Of a stretch of DNA of 64,000 nucleotides, positions 10,721 to 20,300 are shown piece after piece (position 1 is the first letter of the stretch; each line of letters opens with the position of its first letter). The notes beneath the pieces were generated by a model. It was not told the origin of the DNA. It did no database searches and worked only from the letters and a program-made list of their open reading frames with translations. The stretch is from Polystyrenella longa (GTDB lineage Bacteria > Planctomycetota > Planctomycetia > Planctomycetales > Planctomycetaceae). The DNA lies in assembly GCF_007750395.1 (NCBI RefSeq), contig NZ_CP036281.1:2379001-2443000 (forward strand), in the 5' to 3' direction. Both the position numbers and the translations under genes were made by a program.

Positions 10721-11329
10721 ATGTCGACCGTTACCCAAAACAGAAATGATTCCTCCGGATTGAGCCTAGCGATCCGTTTGCAGCGTGATTCGGCGGAAGC
10801 CTGGCACGATCTCGTCGAATTGTACGGACCGCTTGTTGCCAGTTGGGCTAAGCGTACTGGACTTGATGCAACTGCGACGGAAGACATCGTTCAGGAAGTC
10901 TTTTTGAAAATCCATAGGTCGATCGATCAATTCGATCCAACTGTAAAAGGGGCGACCTTCCGCGGCTGGTTGTGGCGTGTCACCCGGAACGCCGTTCTGC
11001 AGTCGATGCGAAGTAAATCTTTCGATGCCCGTGGTGGCAGCACGGCTCAGGCACAGATTGCGGCGTTTCCTGACGTGTGGAATGAAGAGTCACTCAGCGT
11101 CGATCCGCCCAGTTCCACTGACGATACTGCGGCGTTGCTCTCGCGGGCGATGCAGCAGATTGAATCTCGAGTAGAACCAACGACCTGGCAGGCCTTTTTG
11201 CGAACTGTAATTGAAAGTGAACCGACTGAGGATGTTGCTAGAGATCTGGGATTAACGGCCGCTGCGGTCAGAAAAGCAAAGAGCCGGACGTTGCAGAGGC
11301 TTCGCAAACAACTGGGGGATCAGTTATGA
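10721..11329 (+). CDS. ECF-type RNA polymerase sigma factor
   Basis: 202 residues, the usual ECF length. Region 2 is visible at about residues 22-95 (EDIVQEVFLKIHRSIDQF and FRGWLWRVTRNAVL). A linker of about 45 residues leads to region 4, which has the helix-turn-helix sequence DVARDLGLTAAAVRKAKSRT near the C-terminus. It should direct RNA polymerase to a specific promoter set. The gene is divergent from the kinase at 5398-10557, whose N-terminus has a zinc-finger-like anti-sigma pattern, so the pair may be coupled. The 3' end is followed within about 15-30 bases by IS debris, but the C-terminal RLRKQLGDQL looks complete. The last residues could have been reshaped by the insertion. Confidence 0.93.
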   Translation: MSTVTQNRNDSSGLSLAIRLQRDSAEAWHDLVELYGPLVASWAKRTGLDATATEDIVQEVFLKIHRSIDQFDPTVKGATFRGWLWRVTRNAVLQSMRSKSFDARGGSTAQAQIAAFPDVWNEESLSVDPPSSTDDTAALLSRAMQQIESRVEPTTWQAFLRTVIESEPTEDVARDLGLTAAAVRKAKSRTLQRLRKQLGDQL

Positions 11330-11344
11330 ATGTGAATGACTCTT

Positions 11345-11489
11345 CGATACCAAGTTGAGAGAAACCATTCTGGTCTCGACAATCAGTTTCGGGTAACAAC
11401 ATTCTCGTCCGAAAATCTTCGCTTACCATATACACAACCGCTTAGAAGCACTGGTTTTTAACGTCGGTTGAATATTTTTACGATACGGG
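11345..11489 (+). mobile_element. Solo right end of an IS copy inserted into another copy
   Basis: The segment matches the 3' non-coding end of the intact element (AACCGCTTAGAAGCACTGG against AACCGCTTGGAATCACTCG) and ends with the terminal repeat TTTTTACGATACGGG at 11489. Transposase-coding sequence of a second copy follows at once. The left part of this copy is missing up to the sigma gene, which suggests a deletion. The left limit is approximate. Confidence 0.65.
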
Positions 11490-12071
11490 CGACGATGGTT
11501 TCCTCGAAAACGCGTCTCACCTGAATCTTGATCGTGAATCCAGCTTCCAACCCCTGCGTTCGTTTCTGAACGATCAGACTCAGATTGAACTGGTGCTGTT
11601 TCCTGCGAAAAGTCCGAACATGAATGCGTATCTTGAACGATTCATGAGAAGTCTGAAATCGGAATGCCTGGAAAAGATGATCTTTTTCGGTCCGCACTCA
11701 CTCGAACGAGCGTTGAAAGAATACGTCGCACATTACCATTGCGAGCGGAATCATCAGGGCCTCAATAATCAGTTGATTGAACCTGATGATGAAGTCGGAT
11801 GCGTCGCCGGTAAGATCGAATGCCGGGAACGTCTCGGTGGGCTGCTCAAGTATTACCATCGCGACGCAGCTTTAGCCAGCCTCGAATAGATGTCAATCCT
11901 CGTGTTGTGATTCCGCGCTACCGTTGCGCTCGGAAGTACGATTTTGCCTCAAATCCGACAATCAGCTACGAGCAGTGAAACCAATCTCGTCCGAAAACCG
12001 TAACTCGTCAGTAACATAACCACATGGAATCACTCGTTTTCAACGTCGACTGAATATTTTTACGATACGGG
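11490..12071 (+). pseudogene. 3' part of an IS with C-terminal transposase fragment
   Basis: The open frame 11490-11889 encodes the second catalytic-Asp region in altered form (SHLNLDRESSFQP) and the Glu region (NMNAYLERFMRSLKSECLE) of the D,D35E transposase. The right terminal repeat TTTTTACGATACGGG ends at 12071. The N-terminal half and left end are missing because the copy was interrupted at 11489. It cannot be autonomous. Confidence 0.8.
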
Positions 12072-12087
12072 GTTAATAATGCGATGA

Positions 12088-14181
12088 TCAGTTTAGATCT
12101 TGATTGACCTGGAATAATAGATAGTGCACTTCTCCTAAATCTTCTGGAAGGCTTTTGATCCATTCCTTCATTTCCAGAATATTTGGCTGTGTGATTAAAA
12201 GTTCGGGGTTTCCCAGGGGACGCGATTCGGCAATCAGGTCTCTGTTCAGCAGCTCCTCCTGCTCTTTCGGCAATTCGATGTGATGGCCGATCTGCTGTCC
12301 ATCGACGACCACTGGCCCTTGGAGTTGCTGGCTAAACTGTGGAATTTTTTTTAGATGGACTGTTAGGGAGGCGGATTCTGGCAAGGGTTCATTTCGAAAA
12401 ATGAGCAGGCAGAGTTCCGTGCCTGCAGATTTGATTAAGGGGAAAGCAAGTTCGTTTTCTCCAGGAAGCTTTAGTTCTTTGACCGGGTTGGTGTCTGGCT
12501 GTGGTGATTGCAATACATTGATTTCTTGTACTTTGCTCTCCGGATTCGTTCCGATCCAGACGACATAGGGATAAATTGCTTCTTCAAACTGGAAATTGAG
12601 TCTGATTGAATCCCCTTCATTGATCGTCTGTGGGAGATTGATCAAATCAGTTTCTAGATGTTTCTTTCCTCCGGGATAGAGCATAATCTGCCAGTTCACC
12701 TTGCCTGCCAGGTCAGACGAGGTGGTATAGATCGACGGATTCAATTCAGACGATTCCTTCGTGCGTAACATCATGACGGCAATCAGGACCGTCAAACATA
12801 TCGCAAACAAAACTGTGGGAATTGCCCAGTTTGGTCGAATGTTAAGAATCACCGAACGAATTGATGATTCGGCCTGTTCTCTCGGATAAGATCCTGACTT
12901 TACCTTCAGGAGTGCTTCTTCAAATTCACGAGCAGATTGAAATCTTTCCTGGGGATCTTTCTTTAGAGCTTTCATACAAATCAATTCGACAGAGACCGGT
13001 ATGTCGAGATTGACTTCGCGCGGGGAACGATTAGGTATGGGTGAGATCAGTTTCGCGAGTACCTGCATCTTACTAGACCCGACGACGGGTGGTTCCCCCG
13101 TCAGAAGAGTGAACAATAAACCGCCCAGTCCATAAACATCGGTCCGGGAATCGATTGATCCCAACGAACGGTCCGCCTGTTCCGGTGCCATGTATTGCGG
13201 CGTGCCAATGATCTGTCTGTCATCTGACTTCTCCAAGGGGCTTTCGTCCACTTGAAGCGACAGGCCGAAGTCAGTCACTTTCACCTGACCATAACTGTCC
13301 ACCAGAATGTTTCCGGGTTTAATATCTCGGTGAATGATCCCGCGGGAATGAGCATGGTCAATCGCCCTTGCAATAGTGGCCATGATCGGAACGATTTCTT
13401 CCACGGAAAGCCTACCGTGAATCGTTAACTTATCGAGGTCTTTGCCATCGATATAGTCCATCACTAGAAAGTAGCGGTTATCGTTGGTGCGACCCAAACC
13501 ATGAACGTCGACAATGTGCGGATGATGCAGGCTAGCAACCATGCGAGCTTCGCAGAGAAACCGTTCTCGCAATTCGTCATTATTCCGGCCGATTTCGCCC
13601 AGAATCTTGATCGCCACCGTTTTTCCAAGACTCTTTTGAGTTGCCCGGTAGACCTTTCCCATCGCCCCCTCACCCAATTCTACATCGAGTTGATAGTCGG
13701 AAAAGGGAAGTGGCGCGGCAGTCAGTGGATCACTTAGCGGGATGGTTGAATTCGAGGAAACCGTACTTACGTCTCGCTGAATCTCAGACAGATCAATTTC
13801 TTCCATCCAGCGGGCGACTTCAAACTGACGCTGAAGTTTCTCTCGCCATTCAGGAAAACGGGATTCAAGGTCTGCTGATCTTTCGGCAACATTCGCATCC
13901 GTTCGGTTTCGGAACTCGCCGTAAATGAGATCAATACTCTGTTCCGGATGTTGTGAAAGCTCGGGGTAGTTTTCGAAATACTGTTCAACGGGAATCCCCT
14001 TTCCCTCAGCCCATCGTTCGGATTGATCGATCAACAAGACATCCGTAAGTTCCTGTAAATCGAGTTTAGTGGACTCATTGAGAAAATCCTTTAACACAGG
14101 TGATTCACTGCCACTCTCCCACAAATCGAGATACCGATCTGCGGCAGAAAGCTCTTCTTCCGGATGTTCTTTTGAAAACAT
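12088..14181 (-). CDS. Membrane Ser/Thr protein kinase downstream of ECF sigma gene
   Basis: 697 residues from the ATG at 14181; a longer frame to 14259 is open but adds an implausible N-terminus. An acidic helical N-region of about 160 residues precedes the kinase (about 162-430): GEGAMGKVY, K192, HRDIKPGN (D286), DFG 304-306, APE 332-334, so catalysis is expected. One transmembrane helix lies at about 450-472 (WAIPTVLFAICLTVLIAVMM). About 220 beta-rich residues follow on the far side of the membrane (SIRLNFQFEEAIYPYVVWIG), possibly a ligand- or protein-sensing domain related to DUF4384-type modules. The gene is last in a same-strand series with the sigma factor (124-base gap), the caspase-fold protease and the large CHAT protease. 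It may transmit an envelope signal to the paired sigma factor; the operon is inferred from order and strand only. Confidence 0.93.
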   Translation of the reverse strand: MFSKEHPEEELSAADRYLDLWESGSESPVLKDFLNESTKLDLQELTDVLLIDQSERWAEGKGIPVEQYFENYPELSQHPEQSIDLIYGEFRNRTDANVAERSADLESRFPEWREKLQRQFEVARWMEEIDLSEIQRDVSTVSSNSTIPLSDPLTAAPLPFSDYQLDVELGEGAMGKVYRATQKSLGKTVAIKILGEIGRNNDELRERFLCEARMVASLHHPHIVDVHGLGRTNDNRYFLVMDYIDGKDLDKLTIHGRLSVEEIVPIMATIARAIDHAHSRGIIHRDIKPGNILVDSYGQVKVTDFGLSLQVDESPLEKSDDRQIIGTPQYMAPEQADRSLGSIDSRTDVYGLGGLLFTLLTGEPPVVGSSKMQVLAKLISPIPNRSPREVNLDIPVSVELICMKALKKDPQERFQSAREFEEALLKVKSGSYPREQAESSIRSVILNIRPNWAIPTVLFAICLTVLIAVMMLRTKESSELNPSIYTTSSDLAGKVNWQIMLYPGGKKHLETDLINLPQTINEGDSIRLNFQFEEAIYPYVVWIGTNPESKVQEINVLQSPQPDTNPVKELKLPGENELAFPLIKSAGTELCLLIFRNEPLPESASLTVHLKKIPQFSQQLQGPVVVDGQQIGHHIELPKEQEELLNRDLIAESRPLGNPELLITQPNILEMKEWIKSLPEDLGEVHYLLFQVNQDLN

Positions 14182-14305
14182 GCTCGACTCTGGAAAAAAA
14201 AAGGATAGAGAATTAAGGGGGCAGATGAAGTTCCTGTTCTGATTTATCGTAAACAACACAAAAACAGGACGCTAAAATGCTGTCTTTGATGAATTCTCCT
14301 TAAAA

Positions 14306-14899
14306 TCATTCCGTAGCATAAGTTTCCATCTTCTCGACTACCCGTTTGAGGGCCCGTTCGAACTGCTTTCGGAGGGCATCCGGACTGGAGTCGATCTCCA
14401 GCTTCTCCGTGATTTCGCTCCAGCCCATCCTCTGCTGGCGACTTTCAAGTATCTGTACTTCTCGTTCGGAAAGGTTCTCGCGAATCATCGCCATAAGTTC
14501 CGCATTGGATACGATCTGACTAGGCGTCTGAAGCTCCCCCGAAATGTTCTCTGCGAAGTGAGTGTCGAGGCTGGTATCGCGGCGCATGTCCCGTCGTTGT
14601 GCACGCCAGAACCGAGCGAGATCAGCCACCTTGGCTCGAACCATTGTCTTGAGCAGAGCGACCAGCTGATTCGGTGTTTCGAATTCGTAATTTCCCGCCC
14701 ACAAACCAACGAATAACTTCATCATCACAGACTGGCAGACATCGCTTTCGCTCACAACACGTTTGAGCCGATGATCAAGGAGCGAAAAACGAACTTCACG
14801 GCGAATCGCTTCGCCATAATCGTCGAACAGTTGTTGAATCGCTTCTTCATTTCCAGCCTGTACATTGGAAATCAACGATTCGAAATTTGACTTCTCCAT
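14306..14899 (-). CDS. ECF-type sigma factor between caspase-fold and kinase genes
   Basis: 197 residues from the ATG at 14899. A longer frame to 15049 would overlap the protease gene and adds an unrelated, Lys/Cys-rich N-terminus. Region 2 is recognisable (VSESDVCQSVMMKLFVGLW, NQLVALLKTMVRAKVADLAR). Region 4 is NLSEREVQILESRQQRMGW followed by a recognition-helix segment (SSPDALRKQFERALKRVVE). This is the planctomycete ECF type, commonly encoded next to a WD40 or TM kinase as here. Its position inside the protease run suggests it controls, or is controlled with, the exported CHAT and caspase-fold proteases. That is an inference from neighbourhood. Confidence 0.92.
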   Translation of the reverse strand: MEKSNFESLISNVQAGNEEAIQQLFDDYGEAIRREVRFSLLDHRLKRVVSESDVCQSVMMKLFVGLWAGNYEFETPNQLVALLKTMVRAKVADLARFWRAQRRDMRRDTSLDTHFAENISGELQTPSQIVSNAELMAMIRENLSEREVQILESRQQRMGWSEITEKLEIDSSPDALRKQFERALKRVVEKMETYATE

Positions 14900-15024
14900 G
14901 GTCTGATCGATCAGCTTGGGGAGGGAATTAAAGAGGATCCTACTATGGATACAACACTTAGTCTTCATCATACCGCTGATCTTATTAGGTATACAACTAG
15001 TCTTTAAATATTGAATCCTAGATT

Positions 15025-17268
15025 TTACTTTTCCGGTACAGCCAGCCATTCAAGCGTTGCTGCTGACCATGTTTCGTCATAAAGCTTGACCGGTCGACGT
15101 CGACGGTCGCCCCGAGTTGTATTCTGAAAATACGTTTGCTGCATCAGCAAGTGGCCTAACGACTGAGACTCTTCAGTCTTAAGTGACCGCGTGGTCTGTA
15201 GGCTCGGTTGTGATAGCATGTAGAAATCATTCTGTGTACGTGTCGCAAGCACTACTGCCCAGCGCTGACCTGGAAAATTCGCCGCATCACACTCAAAGCA
15301 ATCCGTCAGGCGAGACTCTCCTGGAGTGAGTGTTTGTTCGCCAATCAGTTCAACTCCGTCCTGGAACGGGAGAATCTGATCGATTCCCATATTCGAATCG
15401 ATCGAAAGCACACTGATGTAAACTGGAACTCCCGAAGACTCTCGATTGGTGACTTCGAAGGCATAAAGAGCCCCCTGCTCCATAATGAGAGCATCTTCTT
15501 CCGGTTCCCAGCGATGCCAGCGGTGAGGAGTAAAACCATCGTCTTGGAATTCATCAATCGCAACTAGATCCAGTGAGACATCGATAGCAGATCCAGATTG
15601 CCCGCGTGCGTTACCTGCCAGTGCGACCTGTGTGTTTGAAATTCGCAATAGGTTTCGAGCTCGGTTGATCGACCGCAGAAACTGTTCCAGCGACATCGGG
15701 TCACTATCATCTTCTACCTGGCACTTCGCCGTTTGGATATGGAACGGCCCCCATCCCCCTTTCAATGAAGGGGGGATATCACCGCGCGTGGTAGTTGCAT
15801 CCTCAGCGACGTATGCAAAACCAGTGGATGGAAAGAGAGCCGCGTAATTCCCATCAATCTTGAGGACCACATCACAAGATTCCTCACCATCTGTCCTTAA
15901 TAGCCAGGGACTTTCAGTAGATCGGGTTGTCGAGTTGATTGCAGCGGCAATTGCAGGGGGGACAAGTTCGCTTCCAGGCGGCAAAACAGAGACGTCACCG
16001 CTCTCGGACGTGACCTGTTCGATTCGTAGTCTCAACTCAAAACTACCGTGATGATGGAACCGCTCGACGGCATAGCCACGCGTAAACTTAGATGGGAATT
16101 TATCGATAATCTGTTTATCGCCATTCCATTGGAAGTAGCTCGCCGTTCCCGTGGCACCGGAGGTACTGTCCACAAGGAGCCAGCCCAGTGAGTTCCCGTT
16201 GTGACCGGAGAGTTCACCCGTCAGTTCGATTTCAACCGCAGCGTCATAGACTTCATAAATCGATCCCGCCGTTACGCCATGAAACGCCCCCGCTTTGAGC
16301 AGCATTTTGGAACGATCAGTGCCGTTCTTCTGCACTTCCCAGTATTGTGGTCGATCAACTCCCGTCTTTCCCAGGATACCCCCCGTGATGAGACTCGACT
16401 CCCCTTCCAACTGAGGTACAGGCGCCTGTGAAACAGAAGGATCACGGCGATAGCATGAGACTATTGATTCCCGTAACAAACCGTAAGAGAGTTTTGAGAT
16501 ATTGTTTTCCTGATTGAGGACCTGTACCAGAAAGCGAGTCATGAGGCCATAGCTCTGATCTCCATCACGATATTCGGGTTCGACTTCACGCGCTCGACAT
16601 GCGGCAAGCATCACGGCTCCGGAGGGTAGTTTTCTCTTTGTTAGGTTACCGCCAATTGATTGTACTGGTTCCTGCTCCCTAATAAGCTTTCGGAGTTTCG
16701 TTGTCCCGCGGGCACCACTACCACTGTGACAACAATCAAGTACCAGCCACATATGTGCTCGATTCTCGTGACAGATCTCTTCCACATATTGGAAAAGTTC
16801 GTCGTCACGGAGATCTTCTTCGCTCCCCTGCTTCGACGCGTCATGTGGTACGAGTGTTTCATCGAGACCGTCGGGTTCGTCGTGATTCGGACCAGACGGT
16901 TGATCGGGGACTTGTGAGCCATGCCCACTGAAATGAAAAATTACCTGGGCGGCTGGCAATTCATCAGGTAAAACGCGAACGCGATCGGACAATCGTTTGA
17001 GCGCCTCTCGGATCGCCGTACCTGTTGCCTCTTCGTTAGTAAGCGTTTCAATCTGATTGGCTTCGAAGCCGAATCGTTCTTCGAGCAGTTGCCGCATTAC
17101 TACAACATCATTTGAGCAGCCATCCAATTGCTCGCCGCTACTAAGGTGAGCGTATTTTTCGACACCGACGAGTAACGCGAACCGGGGAACGTCGACTTCA
17201 GCCGCACGGCTGAAGGATTGCATTCCAAGACCGATTATAATCATGTGCAGGAGAAAATAACGAATCAT
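15025..17268 (-). CDS. Exported caspase-fold (peptidase C14) protease with DUF4384-like C-terminus
   Basis: 747 residues from the ATG at 17268 (a TTG 12 bases upstream is also in frame). A signal peptide is visible (YFLLHMIIIGLG to the SRAA cleavage region). The metacaspase-like p20 domain covers about 28-290: FALLVGVEKYAH, HFSGHGSQ with catalytic H116, and LVLDCCHSGSG with catalytic C180. The acidic S1 pocket typical of Arg/Lys-specific metacaspases is plausible (DEPDGLDETLVP) but not proven. A middle region (about 300-520) is unassigned. The C-terminal 200 residues resemble DUF4384 (LYAFEVTNRESSGVPVYISV, ILPFQDG), a module often paired with caspase domains in bacteria. The gene lies 50 bases downstream of the 2109-residue CHAT gene and 125 bases upstream of an ECF sigma gene. 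Export of a caspase-like enzyme is less usual than cytoplasmic location. Confidence 0.93.
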   Translation of the reverse strand: MIRYFLLHMIIIGLGMQSFSRAAEVDVPRFALLVGVEKYAHLSSGEQLDGCSNDVVVMRQLLEERFGFEANQIETLTNEEATGTAIREALKRLSDRVRVLPDELPAAQVIFHFSGHGSQVPDQPSGPNHDEPDGLDETLVPHDASKQGSEEDLRDDELFQYVEEICHENRAHMWLVLDCCHSGSGARGTTKLRKLIREQEPVQSIGGNLTKRKLPSGAVMLAACRAREVEPEYRDGDQSYGLMTRFLVQVLNQENNISKLSYGLLRESIVSCYRRDPSVSQAPVPQLEGESSLITGGILGKTGVDRPQYWEVQKNGTDRSKMLLKAGAFHGVTAGSIYEVYDAAVEIELTGELSGHNGNSLGWLLVDSTSGATGTASYFQWNGDKQIIDKFPSKFTRGYAVERFHHHGSFELRLRIEQVTSESGDVSVLPPGSELVPPAIAAAINSTTRSTESPWLLRTDGEESCDVVLKIDGNYAALFPSTGFAYVAEDATTTRGDIPPSLKGGWGPFHIQTAKCQVEDDSDPMSLEQFLRSINRARNLLRISNTQVALAGNARGQSGSAIDVSLDLVAIDEFQDDGFTPHRWHRWEPEEDALIMEQGALYAFEVTNRESSGVPVYISVLSIDSNMGIDQILPFQDGVELIGEQTLTPGESRLTDCFECDAANFPGQRWAVVLATRTQNDFYMLSQPSLQTTRSLKTEESQSLGHLLMQQTYFQNTTRGDRRRRPVKLYDETWSAATLEWLAVPEK

Positions 17269-17318
17269 GATGTGAACCAACTGACAGAGTAGATCACTTG
17301 AGAATAACGTTTAAATAG

Positions 17319-20300
17319 TTAACGCCAGTCGCCCGATAATACAAATGCCGCCCACGATTCAGGATTGAGCCTGTTTGCCGCAACTGCAGGTTGATTCGGG
17401 CGGACACGACGATCTCCACGGACGAGTTCGGGGTTATCAATCGCTTCGGGAGTGTTCAGCAGAAAAATCTGTGCTTCACGCAAAGCATCGAGGCGACTCA
17501 TTTTCTTTTCCCAGTAATTACGATAGAACCGTTCCATCAGGACTCGAGTCGCCTGATCAGGCACTTGCCACAAACTAGTGATAGTCGCTCCAGTTCCCGC
17601 CACCTGGAAGGAGCGTTGTATTCCGATCAATCCCTCGCTTTGAATTACTTCTCCCAGTCCCGTTTCGCAAGCTGAAAGTACGGCGAGATTGACATGTTCC
17701 ATGTCGAGGTTGACGATCTCATCCGCTGTGAGAAGACCGTCATTGTTTTCTTCGTGATCACGGTTATTGGCACCTGCGAAGGCGAGTCCTGACATTAATC
17801 CCGGATTAAATCTCCGCAATGAATTACTGCCAGTAGCTTCATTATCATCGATAAAGTAACCGTGAGTGGCAATGTGCACCTGACTGCAGTTAGCGATCTG
17901 TTTGCGAAAGGCGAGTTCAGATGCCTCTGTTTGAGCCAATTGCTGTAATTGTTCAGCAGTGGCTTCGGGATGTCCCTGTTGAAACAGAGTAGAAATTGCA
18001 TTTATCTCATCACGAGTTCCGGGGAGTGGAGCAAAGTGTGAGTCGGTATGAAGAGAGCGGTTCAACACGTTTTCGACGAACCCTTCATTCGGAGTCTGGT
18101 CATAACTGACATCTCCGACCAGTAACATGTTTCCAGAACCAGAATCTTGGGTCGGCTCGTTCCTCTGTACTAATAGCTGTGGCACAGGGATGACGCTAAG
18201 CTTGTGTTGTTCAATCAGGTATTGCTTTCCGTCAACTGTCGGTAAGGCATGGAAGGGCAACTGTGCCAGAATGCCATCGGGAGAGATGAGAATCAGCTCA
18301 GGCTGCGCAAGCTTGGGAACCAGTGGATCCCACAGGATCGTGCGGAGGAGATCTCCCGCCTGCTTACTGTCAGGCGAAGTGCCCAGCGTGCTGCGCCAGA
18401 TTGAAAGAGCCTCTTTAACGCGGTTTAAACGATCCAAAGGGAAAACTTCAACATTGCCATTCTGTTGAATGAGAGTTGCGAGAATGATCGGTTCCTCTTC
18501 CCCAGCCACTTCCGCGTTCTGGGGTTGATAAACAAAGTAATCGACAAAAGTAGCCTCTTCGGGGATGGAATCCATGAAGTCCGCCAAGGTTACCGGATTC
18601 CTGAGGTCCATATAGGCAATTCGCGCTGCACTCAATTGGCTTTCGAGCAGATCTTTGAACTGCGTTAATTGGTCCAGTTGACGTATTCGGTCGATATTCT
18701 GATTACTGGAAGGGCGTGAAACGGTCGCCAGCTTAGTCGAAAGCCGGTCGAGTTCTATATAGAAAGGCGCGACATTGGCTTCCTTTGCCCGTTGGTGAAT
18801 CGTCCGTTGGCGAACTAGGCCAGACCCTTTCCACTGCAATATCTGATCGTAGCAGAGGCTGGCTGAATTAGGATCCGGGACGGCGATTGTCAGGAAGAGG
18901 TCGAGGCTGGACCGCATCGTGTTGGAATACAACATCTGCTGACGAGGTGAGAGAAGATATGCCGAACGTTCGACCAGTCTTCTTGTATTGTTCAGAGCCT
19001 TAAGCGATGATTGCAGAGCGTTGTTCTGGTCTCCTGTGGAAAGATAAACGCGTGAGAGTGTTTCAAGGGCGCGGCAGTAAGGGAGCGAATCTTCTCCTTG
19101 CTCCTGCAGGGCTAGATCAACAGCTTCTGTCGCGTAGGTCGACGCCTTTTCCAGATCAGTCAGTTGCAGCCACAGGTCAGCATAGATAAGGCGTAGCGAG
19201 ATCTCATCGTGGGCGGAGAATTGTTTGGATTCCAGTAAGCCAGTTCCAATAGTTACAAATTCTTTTGCATTGTCTAAGTTTCCTGTTTTTAGGCTGATGC
19301 GGGCAACCAAGGCTACCGTTTTAACGTATTCGAGATTTTCTTTCGTCGACAGAATGTCTGATGCTGATTCAGCGAAAACGAGGGCTTCGTCCAATTGACC
19401 GCGTCCGAGATGATGTTCGGCCAGGCTTTTCAAGGTGGATGGAAAATAAGCCAGGAACGGTTCCGACGGTTTCTTGCTCTGTTCGAGTGCTTCGTTGTAT
19501 AGCTGGAGAGCCGTTTCATGCTCACCGAAGTAATCGTTCACTTCCGCCTGACAAGTCAACATTTCAATGACGAATGGATCGTCCCGGTAGTCCCCCGTTT
19601 GCGTAACGCATTCGCGGAGAACCTTATCCGCCATTTCGTAGTCACCCAGTTCAATATACGTTCTGGCTAGTGGTGGAAGAGTCTTGACGAAGTTCAGCTG
19701 TCCCACTTTCTGGGAAGCGAGTCCTTCTCGTAATGCTTCTGTGAGCGCCTTGCGAATCGTCATTTCCAAGTGATACTGCCCCGATTGATGCATTTGAGTG
19801 GCTAAGGCAGGATAATTGGCATAGTATCCCTGATATGGATTCACTTTCTGGTAACGCCAAATGCTGTCAGTAAACCACGCCAGACTCTCTTTCGACCCCG
19901 CTTTCTGCAAATGGTCACCAATTACGTTTGCTATTTCGCCCGTGCGATCTTGATTGTTAATCTGGTCAAACAGACGAAACGAACGCTTTAAGTATTTGAT
20001 ACCTGTTTCAAATTCGCCCTCACTCAGCTTTCGTAACCCAATGAAACGTGAATCCTGAGCGGCTGTTGGCACATCAAGTTGTTTCTCAGGGATTTCCTGA
20101 AGTTCTATTAGTAGGTCGATTACGCCTTCGGGCCTTCCGGCATATTGCTGCAAGTAGGCACGCTCTGACCGGTCAGATTGGACAACTTTCGCTTCAGAGC
20201 CGAAGATTGCTGTTGAGATCGTAGTCAGCCGGTCAGCGACCTCAAAAGCTTTCTGGTATTCCTCTACTCGAAACAGCAACTGTCGAAGTTCACGGAGATC